From Cystobacter ferrugineus (GTDB taxonomy: Bacteria; Myxococcota; Myxococcia; Myxococcales; Myxococcaceae), in contig NZ_MPIN01000002.1 in NCBI RefSeq assembly GCF_001887355.1, forward strand, positions 1,251,001-1,315,000: a stretch of DNA of 64,000 bases, read 5' to 3'. The notes beneath the pieces are model-generated. The model did not search any database, was not told where the DNA came from, and worked only from the letters and a program-made list of their open reading frames with translations. How positions within the stretch are numbered: the first letter of the stretch is position 1; every line of letters begins with the position of its first letter. Positions 15,596 through 24,718 of the stretch are shown here, in pieces. The translations under genes were made by a program, and so were the position numbers.

Positions 15596-16678
15596 TCAGC
15601 TCACCACGCGGCTGGAGTCCGGCTGAAGCCTCGGCGTACCCGCGTCTTCCTGGCCCAGCTCGGCCAGTCGTTGCGCGAGCTGGGCCGCCTGGGCGCCCTT
15701 CGCGGCCATGTCGCCTCCCCGAGCGCCGACGAGCGACACCCGGGCCCGCTCCACCAGCGCCACCTGCGCGTGCAACTGCGCGAGCAACCGCTCGCGCTTG
15801 CGATCCAACACATCCAGGTGGTTCAACTCCTCGCCGAGCGACGAGGCGGCGAGCTCCAACTGCCGTCGCGCCACCGCGTCCGTCGCCGCGGCCGCCTTGG
15901 CCCGCAGCTCCTGCACCTGGGTGTTCACGTCCGCCGCCCGGGCTCCCTCCAGCCGCGCCAACAACTCCGCGTACTCCTCCGCGAGGGTGAACACCCCGGT
16001 GGCCAGCTTGTCCAGCACCCCCACCAGCTCCGTCCTGCCGGGTCCCGCCTCCAGCCGTTCCACCTCCCGCCGGCACTCCTTGTGGATCGTCACCGCGCGG
16101 GTCACCAGGCCCTGCGCCTCGCCCGTCAACCGGCTCTCCAGGGCGGCGCCCCGGGCCTCGACCCGGTTGCCGTGCACCCGCACATAGGACGCCAGCCGGC
16201 CCACGCTCCAGAAGAGCGCCACCACCGTCAGGCCCACGAGGGCGCTCACCAGCCCCGGGCGCGGGGAGAACAGCCGCGCGTCCAGCACCGCCTTCACGTA
16301 CATCCCCAGGGGCACGAGCGTCCCGGCGCCCAGCATCCCCGCGAGCACCCGGTAGGGGCGCCGCGCCACCCGCCAGAGGTCCACCGCGCCGGCCGCGAGC
16401 AGGCCCATGCAGAACTGCGTCAGGGCGGCCGGAGCGCGCACCTGCCAGATGACGCTCAGTCCCACCATGAGTCCCACCCCCATGGCCAGCCGGGTCTTCC
16501 ATCCTCCCCGGGTGCTGGCGATTCCCGCGCCCAGGAGCGCCAGCAAGGCCGTGTTCACGGGCAGGTACACGCGGGTGGTCAAGGCCAACACGGGGGTGAG
16601 GGCGGCCGCCCCCGCCAGGGCGAGCAGCGTGCGCTTCTCGAAGTCCTCGCGCTCCTGGAGTTGTACCAACAGAGGCAT
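15596..16678 (-). CDS. Membrane protein with long cytoplasmic coiled coil
   Basis: 360 residues. Four to six hydrophobic segments occupy residues about 20-165 (TLLALAGAAALTPVLALTT, TALLALLGAGIAS, LAMGVGLMVGLSVIW, LVSALVGLTVVALFW). A charged, helical C-terminal half follows (residues 170-350: EARGAALESRLTGEAQGLVT, AKAAAATDAVARRQLELAAS, DRKRERLLAQLHAQVAL), predicted coiled coil. It starts 12 bp after the VWA gene on the same strand, so the two likely form an operon and may act together at the inner membrane. No family recognised. Confidence 0.72.
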   Translation of the reverse strand: MPLLVQLQEREDFEKRTLLALAGAAALTPVLALTTRVYLPVNTALLALLGAGIASTRGGWKTRLAMGVGLMVGLSVIWQVRAPAALTQFCMGLLAAGAVDLWRVARRPYRVLAGMLGAGTLVPLGMYVKAVLDARLFSPRPGLVSALVGLTVVALFWSVGRLASYVRVHGNRVEARGAALESRLTGEAQGLVTRAVTIHKECRREVERLEAGPGRTELVGVLDKLATGVFTLAEEYAELLARLEGARAADVNTQVQELRAKAAAATDAVARRQLELAASSLGEELNHLDVLDRKRERLLAQLHAQVALVERARVSLVGARGGDMAAKGAQAAQLAQRLAELGQEDAGTPRLQPDSSRVVS

Positions 16679-16690
16679 GGCCCGTCTTTC

Positions 16691-18082
16691 CTAGTAGGAG
16701 TTGTTCTGTCCGAAGGACTGGAGCGACTTGCGATGGAGCTTCAACGCCTCACGCCGCACGGAAGTTTCATCCTGGGCGTCGCGGTAGGCGGCTTCGGTCT
16801 GCTCCACCTCGTGCATCTCCCCGGCGAGCGCCGAGGACGAGGCGCCGAAGAGCCGGCGCACGTTGCCGAGCATGTCCAGCGCGCGCGTGCGGTCGCCCTG
16901 CTTCATCGCCTCGGCGGCCGCCTGCATCTGGCTCGCCCCGAGCGCCCGCGTCACGGCCAGCCCGACGTCCGGGTCCATGTGTGCGCGCACGAGCTCCTCG
17001 TCCTCGGTCACCGCGGCCCCCAACTCGAGTCCCGTCCGCACGGGCTTGTCCGCCACCAGGTCATTGTAGTCCAAGCGCGCACTCACCACGGTGCGCGCGG
17101 GGGAGGGCGTCTCCAGCGCCAGCGCCAGCTTCACCACCACGCGCACCTCCTGGCCTCCGGACAGGTCGTACAGGGGGATGAGCAGCGCGCCGGCCTCGCG
17201 CGCCGCCGCCACGCCCAGTGCTTCCGCGGACGTCACGCCCGCGGGCAGCTCCAGCCGCAGCCGCACCCCGCGTGCGAGCGTCCCCGTGGCCTGCTCCAGC
17301 TCGCGCCCGAGGATCTCCGCCAGCCGCTCCGAGTCCTGGAGGTAGCCGTAGAAGCCGCCGCCCTGCTCGGCCAGGCCCCGCATCAGCCGCTCGTTGAACT
17401 GCTCACCCACGCCCAGCCCGCTCACCGCGATGCCCTCGCGTTGGTAGTCGGCCGCCAGTCGTCCGAGGCGGGCCTCGTCCACGATGCCCTCGGTGGGCTC
17501 GCCATCGCTCAGGAGGATGATGCGGCTGACGCGGTAGTCCTTCACGTAGGGCCGCAGCGCCTTGGCGCCCGCCTCCAGGCCGCCGCTGAGGTTGGTGCCG
17601 CCCTCGTCCTCGATGGAGCCCACGAAGGATCTCATCCGCTCGCGCGCCTCGGACGTCACCTCCTCGCTGGGCATCGTTTGCACGTCCGAGCCGTAGTGCA
17701 CGATCGCCAGCCGGTCTCCGGACTCCAGCCGCCCCACGAGCATGAGCGCCGCGCGCCGCGCGTCCGCGAGCTTCTGGCCCCGCATGGAGCCCGAGCGATC
17801 GATGACGAGCGCCAGATTCACGGGCATGCGCTGGTGCGTGGGGAGCGTGTTCGCGCGCACCGTGAACAGGGCATGGGCCTCGCTCGGTCCGCTGCGCACA
17901 TAGGCGCTGGACAGCTTGCCCTCCAGGGTGAGCACGCCCTCGCGGGCCATGGCGGGCGGGCGCACCGTGCCGGAAGGCACTTTCACCGCGGGGGCGCGGG
18001 GATGGGGAGTCGGCAGGCCGACGGCGAGCGCCCCGAGGGCGAGCAGCGTGGTGAGGGCCAGCAGCAGGTGGGTACGGTTCAT
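16691..18082 (-). CDS. Secreted or anchored VWA-domain protein
   Basis: 463 residues from ATG 18082, which opens a signal anchor (MNRTHLLLALTTLLALGALA). The VWA domain spans about 85-270 with a complete MIDAS: LVIDRSGSMRG, GGTNLSGGLE, ILLSDGEPTEG. After it comes a beta-rich region (RLRLELPAGVTSAEALG...) as in other VIT/VWA-type batteries, then a helical C-terminus with YRDAQDETS. Metal-dependent protein binding outside the cytoplasmic membrane is expected. Operon with the coiled-coil membrane protein 15596-16678. Confidence 0.88.
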   Translation of the reverse strand: MNRTHLLLALTTLLALGALAVGLPTPHPRAPAVKVPSGTVRPPAMAREGVLTLEGKLSSAYVRSGPSEAHALFTVRANTLPTHQRMPVNLALVIDRSGSMRGQKLADARRAALMLVGRLESGDRLAIVHYGSDVQTMPSEEVTSEARERMRSFVGSIEDEGGTNLSGGLEAGAKALRPYVKDYRVSRIILLSDGEPTEGIVDEARLGRLAADYQREGIAVSGLGVGEQFNERLMRGLAEQGGGFYGYLQDSERLAEILGRELEQATGTLARGVRLRLELPAGVTSAEALGVAAAREAGALLIPLYDLSGGQEVRVVVKLALALETPSPARTVVSARLDYNDLVADKPVRTGLELGAAVTEDEELVRAHMDPDVGLAVTRALGASQMQAAAEAMKQGDRTRALDMLGNVRRLFGASSSALAGEMHEVEQTEAAYRDAQDETSVRREALKLHRKSLQSFGQNNSY

Positions 18083-18188
18083 GCGGGGAGACCTCGTGGC
18101 GGCGAGCAACGGGTGTGCACAGCCTGACCGAGATGCCCTGGGCGCCGCATCGGTCACCCGGAGGAGATCCGTCAACCGGCGGATGCCG

Positions 18189-21023
18189 TCAGCGGCTCAG
18201 GGGCATGGCCTTGAGCACCAGCTCGCGCACCACGCGCTTGACGATGGATTCGTCGAAGGGCTTTTCCAGGGTGGGGTTGGACACCCGCGACAGGAAGTCA
18301 CGCGCCCCGGGGGTGAAGGCGCCGCCGGAGACGAAGACGAACCGGTGCTCGACTCCCGCGCCCGCGTGCTGCATGGCCTCGTAGAGATCCTTGCCCCCGA
18401 AGTCCGGCATCATCACGTCGCAGAGGATGACGTGGAAGCTCGTGTCCCGGTGGAGCAGATCCAGGGCCTGGCGTCCGCTGGTGGCCAGCTCCACGTCGTG
18501 GTCGCGCAGGATGCGCTTGAGGGCGCGGCCCACCGCGGGCTCGTCGTCCACGATGAGCACCCGGCCGCGCTGGGTCACGGGCGCCACGGGCGGCGCTATT
18601 GGCTGGGTCTGCTGGGGCGAGCCGTCCGCGGCGGCGGGCAACACCACGCGCATGGTGGTGCCGTGTCCGGGCTCGCTCTCCACGAGGATGTCACCGCCCA
18701 GGCTCGTGATGATGCCATGGCAGATGGCGAGCCCCAGCCCCGTGCCCACGCCCACGGGCTTCGTCGTGAAGAAGGGATCGAAGATGCGTCCCACCACCTC
18801 GCGGGGGATGCCGCTGCCGGTGTCGCGCACCTCGACGAGCACCCGGCCATCGGAGTCCAGACGCGTGTGCAGGATGATCTCGTTCTTGTCCACCGCGCCC
18901 TCGGCGATGGCCTGCGCCGCGTTCACCACCAGGTTGAGAAACACCTGGCACAGGCGGCCCTCGTTGCCCATGACGCGGGGGATGGGGCCGTACTCGCGCT
19001 TGAGCCGCGCGCGGTGCTTGATTTCGTTGGCCGCCAGCATCACCGCCGAGTCCAGCACGGCGTGCACGTCCACCGCCTCCACCCGCTCCTCGTCCGGCCG
19101 GGAGAAGGCCTTGAGCTGGCGGACGATCTGCCGCACGCGCTCGGCGCCCTCGCGCGCCTCGCTCAGCACGCCGCGCCACTCGCTCACCTCGGGGCGCGAC
19201 GCCACGCCCCCGGGCACGAAGGAGGGCATGCGGCGCAGCTCGTCCGACAGGAAGCCCAGGTTGGAGATGACGAAGGCGAGCGGGTTGTTGATTTCGTGGG
19301 CAATCCCCGCGGCGAGCGTGCCCATGGAGGCCATGCGATCGGCGAGGTTGAGGCGCGACTGGAGCTGGCGCTGCTCGGTGACGTCCCTCGCGATGGACAC
19401 CACGGCCGGCTTGCCGTCGAAGAGCAGCGGCAGCGAGGCGAACTCCGCCACGCGCACCTGGCCGTCACGCCGCGAGAGCCGCCGCTCCCCGGTGACCAGC
19501 GCGTCCGGGGCCGACGGAGGGTCGTCCTTGATGAACTCGCGCAGACACCGGCCCAGCACCTCCTCGGGGTGAGTGAAGCCCAGCGAGGTGACGAGCGCCA
19601 TGTTGGCGAAGATGATGCGCCCGTCGCGCTGGATGGCGGCCGGCTCCGGTACGCCCTCCAGGAGGATGCGGAAGCTCGCCTCGGAGTGCTTGAGGGCCTC
19701 CTCGAAGTGGCGGTGCTGGGTGACGTCGCGCGCGATGCCCTCCACCGCCACGCACATGCCCGCGCTGTCCAGCACGGGCGTCACCGCGTGCTGCAGCCAC
19801 ACCGTGCTGCCATCCGGCTTGAGGAAGCGCACCACCACGGGAGCGTCCGCCATGCGCTGGGGCTCGGACAGCAACTGCTCGAGCAGCTCCACGTCATCGG
19901 GGTGCGCGCGGCGGTGCCACAAGAGGCTGTCGCGGTAGTGCTCCTCGGGGGTGAAGCCCAGGTTGCGCGTCACCACGCCGCTCACGAAGGCGAAGCTGCG
20001 CGTGCCGGCGAGCTGGTAGCGGTAGAGCACGTCCGAGGAGTTCTCCGCCATGGCGCGGAAGCGCTGCTCGCGCTCGCGCAGGGCGCGCTCGGCGTGGCGG
20101 TGCTCCAGGGCGAGCGAGATGGCGCCGGCGGCCGCCATCAGCAGGTCCACCTCCAGCCTGTCCCACTCGCGCTCCTCCAGGCAGTTGTCGAAGCCGATGA
20201 AGCCCGCGAGCGTGCCGTGCACCCACAAGGGCAGCGCCAGCAGCGAGCGGATGCCCTGGGGGGTGAGCAGCGCCTGCTCCTCGGCGGGGAAGTCCTTCAC
20301 CAGGCCGCTGATGGCCTGTCCCCGCGACATCAGCTCGTACCAGCGGGGGAGGGCCTTCTCGAAGGGCAGGTTCTGCAGGGCCGGGTTGTCGATCTCCTTC
20401 TTCACGTTGGGCTCGCACCACTCGGCGCGCTGGCTGATGAGCAGCTCGCCGTCGGGGCTGCGGTGCGTCTCGAAGGTGTAGACGCGGCTGGCGCCCGAGG
20501 CCTCGCCCAGCGGGGCCATCAGCCGGGTGAAGAGATCCTCCGAGGCGGAGGTGCCCAGCAGCCGCTGTTGGATTTCCACGAGCGCGCTCAGGTAGCGCTC
20601 GCGCCGCGTCAGCGCCTCCTGGGCCCGGCGCCGCTCGGTGATGTCGTGGAGCGTGCCGCTCAGGCCCACGATGCTGCCGTCTTCCAGCACGGGCCGCACG
20701 AGCACCTCGCCCCAGCGGAAGCCGCCCTCGCGGGTGAGGTAGCGCAGCTCGCGCTTGCGCACCTCCTGGAGCTCGCCCAGCCGCGGACAGCCCTGCTCGT
20801 CGTAGAGCGAGCGATCAGCCGGGTGCACGTACTGCCGGCTGGGCTGCCCGAGGCACTCCTCCAGCGGGAAGCCGGTGAGCTCGGTCCACACCGGGGTGAG
20901 GTGCGTGAGCCGCCCCTGGGTGTCGAGCTGGAACACCACTTCTCCCGGCCGTTCGAGCGTCAGCCGGGGGCGCGCCGCCACGGGCGCGGGGATGGAAAGA
21001 GTCGGCTGGGGCTTCAAGGACAT
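18189..21023 (-). CDS. Hybrid sensor histidine kinase: PAS-GAF-PAS-PAS-HisKA-HATPase-REC
   Basis: 944 residues, no membrane segment, so cytoplasmic. PAS about 25-135 (ends HDITERRRAQEAL), GAF about 140-310, PAS about 320-440 (GIARDVTQHRHFEEAL) and 445-555 (SIARDVTEQRQLQSRL). The phosphoacceptor is His576 in AGIAHEINNPLAFV. The ATP lid shows NAAQAI (N box), DTGSGIP and GTGLGLAICHGI. The C-terminal receiver begins RVLIVDDEPAVG and has the phosphorylatable Asp near 870 (ILCDVMMPD) and Lys in LEKPF. No dedicated output domain or adjacent response regulator is seen. It probably signals through phosphorelay to unlinked partners. Confidence 0.93.
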   Translation of the reverse strand: MSLKPQPTLSIPAPVAARPRLTLERPGEVVFQLDTQGRLTHLTPVWTELTGFPLEECLGQPSRQYVHPADRSLYDEQGCPRLGELQEVRKRELRYLTREGGFRWGEVLVRPVLEDGSIVGLSGTLHDITERRRAQEALTRRERYLSALVEIQQRLLGTSASEDLFTRLMAPLGEASGASRVYTFETHRSPDGELLISQRAEWCEPNVKKEIDNPALQNLPFEKALPRWYELMSRGQAISGLVKDFPAEEQALLTPQGIRSLLALPLWVHGTLAGFIGFDNCLEEREWDRLEVDLLMAAAGAISLALEHRHAERALREREQRFRAMAENSSDVLYRYQLAGTRSFAFVSGVVTRNLGFTPEEHYRDSLLWHRRAHPDDVELLEQLLSEPQRMADAPVVVRFLKPDGSTVWLQHAVTPVLDSAGMCVAVEGIARDVTQHRHFEEALKHSEASFRILLEGVPEPAAIQRDGRIIFANMALVTSLGFTHPEEVLGRCLREFIKDDPPSAPDALVTGERRLSRRDGQVRVAEFASLPLLFDGKPAVVSIARDVTEQRQLQSRLNLADRMASMGTLAAGIAHEINNPLAFVISNLGFLSDELRRMPSFVPGGVASRPEVSEWRGVLSEAREGAERVRQIVRQLKAFSRPDEERVEAVDVHAVLDSAVMLAANEIKHRARLKREYGPIPRVMGNEGRLCQVFLNLVVNAAQAIAEGAVDKNEIILHTRLDSDGRVLVEVRDTGSGIPREVVGRIFDPFFTTKPVGVGTGLGLAICHGIITSLGGDILVESEPGHGTTMRVVLPAAADGSPQQTQPIAPPVAPVTQRGRVLIVDDEPAVGRALKRILRDHDVELATSGRQALDLLHRDTSFHVILCDVMMPDFGGKDLYEAMQHAGAGVEHRFVFVSGGAFTPGARDFLSRVSNPTLEKPFDESIVKRVVRELVLKAMPLSR

Positions 21024-21126
21024 GGGAAAGAGGCGCCGGTGTCCACGGATAGGATCAACCGTGAACCGCTTCGCTAAAGAATTACGATAGCCTGCCTACC
21101 AGACTTGTACATCCCACTCACACTAA

Positions 21127-21141
21127 ACGGGTTTTACCCGT
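21127..21141 (-). terminator. Short hairpin after histidine kinase gene
   Basis: ACGGGT-TTT-ACCCGT lies 11 bp beyond the stop of the leftward kinase gene at 21152-23695. The stem is only 6 bp with a weak T-run, so the call is tentative. Confidence 0.4.
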
Positions 21142-21151
21142 GTGCCACTTC

Positions 21152-23695
21152 CTAGCTCGCGGCGGCGGCGGAGGGGACGGGGACGGTGACGGGGACGTGA
21201 CGGGGCAGGCGCACGTGGAAGCAGCTCCCCTGCTGGGCTCCGGGGCTCTCGGCCCAGATGGTGCCACCGTGACGTTGCACGATTTCACGGCAGATGAAGA
21301 GGCCGAGCCCGAGGCCGCCGTAATGCCGCGCGGTGGCATTGGAGGCGCGTGAGAAGGGCTGGAAGAGCTGGGCGAGGCTCTCGGGGGGGATACCGATGCC
21401 CTCGTCGCGCACGCGCAGCTCCACCCACTCGGGGGCGAAGTGGAAGCTGGCGCGCACGGTGCCGCCGTGAGGGGAGTAGCGCACGGCGTTGGACAGGAGA
21501 TTGGTCACCACCTGCTCCAGGCGGGGGCCATCCCACACACCCTCCACGGGCTGGTCGGGTGAGTCGAAGAAGAAGCGCAGGCCCTCGGTGCCCCTCAACT
21601 CGAAGCGCTCGATGACCTCGCGCACCAGGGGCACGAGGTCCACCGGGGCGCACTCCAGCTCGAAGCGGCCCGCCTGGATGCGCGAGGTGTCGAGCAGGTC
21701 ATCCACCAGCCGGGTGAGCCGGTCGGTCTGCCGGGCCATGGAGCGCAGGGCCTTGAGGGTGCGCTCGCGCTCGGGGAAGTCGCCGCCCTTCTCCACGCGG
21801 CTGAGCGTGAGGGCGGCGAAGCCCTTGAGGGGAGTGAGCGGGGTGCGCAGCTCGTGGCTGGCCACGGAGAGGAACTCCTCGCGCAGGCGCACCGCCTCGC
21901 GCAGCTCGCCCTGGGCCAGCTCCGTGCGCAGCGCCATTTCATTGAAGCCCCGGCACAGCTCGCCCAATTCGTCGTCCTCGCCCACGGGCACGCGCTGGCT
22001 CAGCTCGCCGCGGGCGATGGCGGCGGTGGCCGCGTGCAGGGTGTTCAGGCGGCGGATGATGTCGCGCGCGACGAACTGGGACAGGCCGAGCATGAGCAGC
22101 ACGCCGAGCGCGAGCATGAGGATGAAGGCCACGCTCGTGCGGGTGATGGCGCGGTAGGCCACGCCCATGTCCTGGGCCACCACGACGCTCCACTCGGTGC
22201 CGGGCACGGGCGCGTCCGCGGCCAGGAGGATGCGCTGGTTGTCCTGGCCGAACGTCTCCACCACGCCCTCGTCGCTGTTGGACAGGTGCAGGCGCAGGGC
22301 CTCGGGGAGCTGCGCCACGCTGAGCAGGGGCGCCCCCGCCTGGGTGTCGCGCAGCAGCAAGAGGCCCCGGCGGTCGAGCACCTGCACGCGGAAGCGCTGG
22401 GCGGCGGGCGTCACCGCGGCGCTCAGGCGCTCCAGGGACAGCAGGCCCACGAGCAGGCCCTCCACCTTGCCATCCTGCTTGAAGGGCAGCGCCACGGCGA
22501 CGTGGGGCAGGCCGAGCTGGCTGATGTAGGGGCGCGACACGTAGGGGGCGTTGGTGCTGAGCACCCCGGCGTAGAAGTCGCGGTGGGCGAAGGTGCCCAG
22601 GTCCTCCTTGCCGTAGGAGGCGGCCATGCCCAGGCCGTCCTTGTCCACGGCGATGGCGGCGTCGAAGGCCCGGGCCTGGGCGGGGAGGTTGCGCAGGTAC
22701 AGCTCGAGCAGTTGCCGGTCACGCGCGGCGAAGGCGGAGCGGAAGCCGGGGGCCTCGAGCATGAGCTGGAGCGACTCGCGCGAGTCGTCGAGGTAGCGCA
22801 CGAGGAAGTCCGCCTCGCCCGCGGCGGCGCGCAGGGTGTCGTCGCGCACCTGGCGCTCGATGGCGTTCTGGGCGAGCCAGGCCGCGAAGCCGCCCAGGGC
22901 GAGCAGCGGCACCAGCCCGGCGAAGGCCAGGCCGCGCAGGAGCTTGAAGCCCACGGTGCGGGGCGCCCGGGGGCGGAAGCCCGTGGAGGCGGCGATGCAG
23001 GCCAGGGTGAGGATGACGTAGATGCTGGCGGCGGGCCCCGAGCCGATGCGGCCGAAGCCCCAGGCGAGCAGACAGAAGTCCACCGCGAGCAGGGCGAAGA
23101 GCAGCCGGGGCAGGCGGGGGTAGCGCCGGGTGATGGGGGGCGCGACCAGGCCCACGCCACAGCCCAGGAAGACGAGCCCCATGGGGACGAGCAGGGGCGA
23201 GAGCGCGGCGTAGAAGACGGAGGGGAAGCGCTGGTGGGCCACCAGCATGATGACGCCGAAGGCGAGCGCGATGAGGGCGACGACGTTGCGCAGCACCTCG
23301 CGCTTGCGCCAGCGGGGGCTCGCCTCCAGGGCCACGCCCGTGAGCAGGAGCGGGTAGAGCACGGCGCCGGTGAGCCCGCCGGTGCGCACGTTGAGCACCC
23401 ACCAGTAGAGCGCGGTGACGGCGCCGAAGCCCACGCGCCCGAGCACGTCCAGCCAGCGCGGCGCGAGCGGGTAGAGCATGGTGGCCATCAGCACGATGCT
23501 GCTGACGAGGTAGGCCATGCCCAGGGGGCGCACGTAGGGGTAGAGCGGGCGGAACGAGGTCGCGTGGAACTCGTAGGGCGCGTACGTCATCGCCACGCCG
23601 AACATGAGCCCGAAGAGGGCGGCGGGCCAGGTGATGGGCAGGGATGGCGTGCGCGCGGGCTCGGTCGCCAGGCCCGGCTCGGTGGACGAGCTCAT
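21152..23695 (-). CDS. Membrane sensor histidine kinase: multi-TM region, Cache-like sensor, HAMP, HisKA, HATPase
   Basis: 847 residues. Residues 20-245 hold seven or eight hydrophobic segments resembling an integral membrane sensing module (MASE-like). Another TM (about 250-275) leads into an extracytoplasmic Cache-like sensor (about 285-505: YGKEDLGTFAHRDFYAGVL, PYISQLGLPHVAVALPFKQD). A TM near 520-540, HAMP (RDIIRRLNTLHAATAAIARG) and the kinase core follow. Phosphoacceptor His614 is in SVASHELRTPLTPLKGFAAL; the ATP site has NLLSNAVRYS, DEGIGIPPES and GGLGLGLFICREI. Two stacked sensory modules in one protein are unusual. No cognate regulator gene is adjacent. Confidence 0.92.
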   Translation of the reverse strand: MSSSTEPGLATEPARTPSLPITWPAALFGLMFGVAMTYAPYEFHATSFRPLYPYVRPLGMAYLVSSIVLMATMLYPLAPRWLDVLGRVGFGAVTALYWWVLNVRTGGLTGAVLYPLLLTGVALEASPRWRKREVLRNVVALIALAFGVIMLVAHQRFPSVFYAALSPLLVPMGLVFLGCGVGLVAPPITRRYPRLPRLLFALLAVDFCLLAWGFGRIGSGPAASIYVILTLACIAASTGFRPRAPRTVGFKLLRGLAFAGLVPLLALGGFAAWLAQNAIERQVRDDTLRAAAGEADFLVRYLDDSRESLQLMLEAPGFRSAFAARDRQLLELYLRNLPAQARAFDAAIAVDKDGLGMAASYGKEDLGTFAHRDFYAGVLSTNAPYVSRPYISQLGLPHVAVALPFKQDGKVEGLLVGLLSLERLSAAVTPAAQRFRVQVLDRRGLLLLRDTQAGAPLLSVAQLPEALRLHLSNSDEGVVETFGQDNQRILLAADAPVPGTEWSVVVAQDMGVAYRAITRTSVAFILMLALGVLLMLGLSQFVARDIIRRLNTLHAATAAIARGELSQRVPVGEDDELGELCRGFNEMALRTELAQGELREAVRLREEFLSVASHELRTPLTPLKGFAALTLSRVEKGGDFPERERTLKALRSMARQTDRLTRLVDDLLDTSRIQAGRFELECAPVDLVPLVREVIERFELRGTEGLRFFFDSPDQPVEGVWDGPRLEQVVTNLLSNAVRYSPHGGTVRASFHFAPEWVELRVRDEGIGIPPESLAQLFQPFSRASNATARHYGGLGLGLFICREIVQRHGGTIWAESPGAQQGSCFHVRLPRHVPVTVPVPSAAAAS

Positions 23696-23825
23696 GATGA
23701 CCCTTCCAAATCAGCTTGCCGCGATCAAATCCACCGCCCACGGGAGGAGCGTCCATCGTTGGACACGTGGGGCGGCCGTCCCTCCAGCGTGGAAGCAGAC
23801 GAGGGGTGGGTACAAGCAGGCGCGT

Positions 23826-24344
23826 TCAGGCGATCTCGAGGACCGTCCACTCACGGACCTCGCCAGCGAGGGTGACCTCGATGGTGTCACCCGGGCGACG
23901 TCCCATCAGGGCACGTCCCACGGGAGAGGAGGGGGTGATGACGGAGAGGAAGCCATCGCCGCCGGGCCCGGTCAGCTCGGTGCCGGCGCCCACGGGGAGG
24001 AGGAAGAAGGTGCGCTCGGCGAAACCCTCGTCGTCCTCGGTGGACATGTCGACGATGGCCCCCAGGGCGACGGGGCCCTTGGGAGGCTGGCGCGGCAGGC
24101 CCGCCTTCTGGAGGTCGGCGAGCGCCTGGAGCTCCTCGTGGACGCGGCGGGCGCGTTGGGCCTGGCCCGTGGCGAGGCTGCCGTATTCGATGGCGGCGCG
24201 GCCGTCTTCCTTCTTCTCGGACTCGGTGGCGAGCGAGCGGGCGGCCTCGCGCGCGTCGGCCTCGGCGCGGTGGGCGAGCCGGTCGCTCTGGTGGAGCCGG
24301 TCGACGAGTTGGGCGAGCAGGGCGTTCTTGTCCAGCAGTGGCAT
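23826..24344 (-). CDS. GreA/GreB-family transcript cleavage factor-like protein
   Basis: 172 residues. An N-terminal helical hairpin of charged residues (DRLHQSDRLAHRAEADAREA, EEL around 70) is followed by the C-terminal FKBP-like Gre domain: ALGAIVDMSTEDDE, FFLLPVGAG, VITPSSPVGRALMGRRPGDT (the family signature). Canonical Gre factors are about 158 residues with acidic tip residues DD/DE. Here the tip region reads KKEDGRAAIEYGSLATGQ, so cleavage stimulation is uncertain. It binds RNA polymerase's secondary channel in known relatives. Divergent from the rhodanese gene across 64 bp. Confidence 0.85.
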   Translation of the reverse strand: MPLLDKNALLAQLVDRLHQSDRLAHRAEADAREAARSLATESEKKEDGRAAIEYGSLATGQAQRARRVHEELQALADLQKAGLPRQPPKGPVALGAIVDMSTEDDEGFAERTFFLLPVGAGTELTGPGGDGFLSVITPSSPVGRALMGRRPGDTIEVTLAGEVREWTVLEIA

Positions 24345-24408
24345 GCGAGTGACAGGACTGTAGCGCCCCGCCGCGCGGGCTCCAGTTTCCGGCTACAGTC
24401 CGGGACCC

Positions 24409-24690
24409 ATGACGCCGAAAGAACTGTCCGAGAAGGCCCGGGAGCTGGTGGGCCAGGGGTGGGTGTTGTTGGACGTGCGCACGCCGGAGGAGTACCGCCA
24501 GGGGCACCCGGAGCCCGCGCGCAACATTCCGGTGCAGGAGCTGCCCCAGCGCCTCGCGGAGGTGGGTCCGCCGGGCACGCGGGTGGTGGTGTACTGCCAG
24601 GCGGGAGGCCGCAGCGCGCGCGCGGTGGAGATCCTGCGCGCGGCGGGCTACCCGGACCTGTTCGATCTGCGCTCGGTGAACAACTGGTAG
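24409..24690 (+). CDS. Single-domain rhodanese-like sulfurtransferase
   Basis: 93 residues, a full single rhodanese domain without signal peptide. Motifs: WVLLDVRTPEEYRQGHPEPA, ARNIPVQELPQRL, and the active-site loop VVYCQAGGRSARAV, where Cys is followed by a six-residue cradle. It ends DLFDLRSVNNW, resembling the GG..W end of the GlpE/PspE type. Cytoplasmic transfer of sulfane sulfur to a thiol acceptor is the expected activity. Confidence 0.9.
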   Translation: MTPKELSEKARELVGQGWVLLDVRTPEEYRQGHPEPARNIPVQELPQRLAEVGPPGTRVVVYCQAGGRSARAVEILRAAGYPDLFDLRSVNNW

Positions 24691-24718
24691 GGGGCGAGCC
24701 CGGAGGGCGGTGCCGCTG

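Noticed and set aside
17916..21077. 1053-codon rightward frame opposite the hybrid kinase
   Set aside because: Low-complexity His/Arg/Ala composition; the opposite strand carries an unmistakable kinase.
21854..23875. 673-codon rightward frame opposite the membrane kinase
   Set aside because: Antisense shadow with no start signal or domain.
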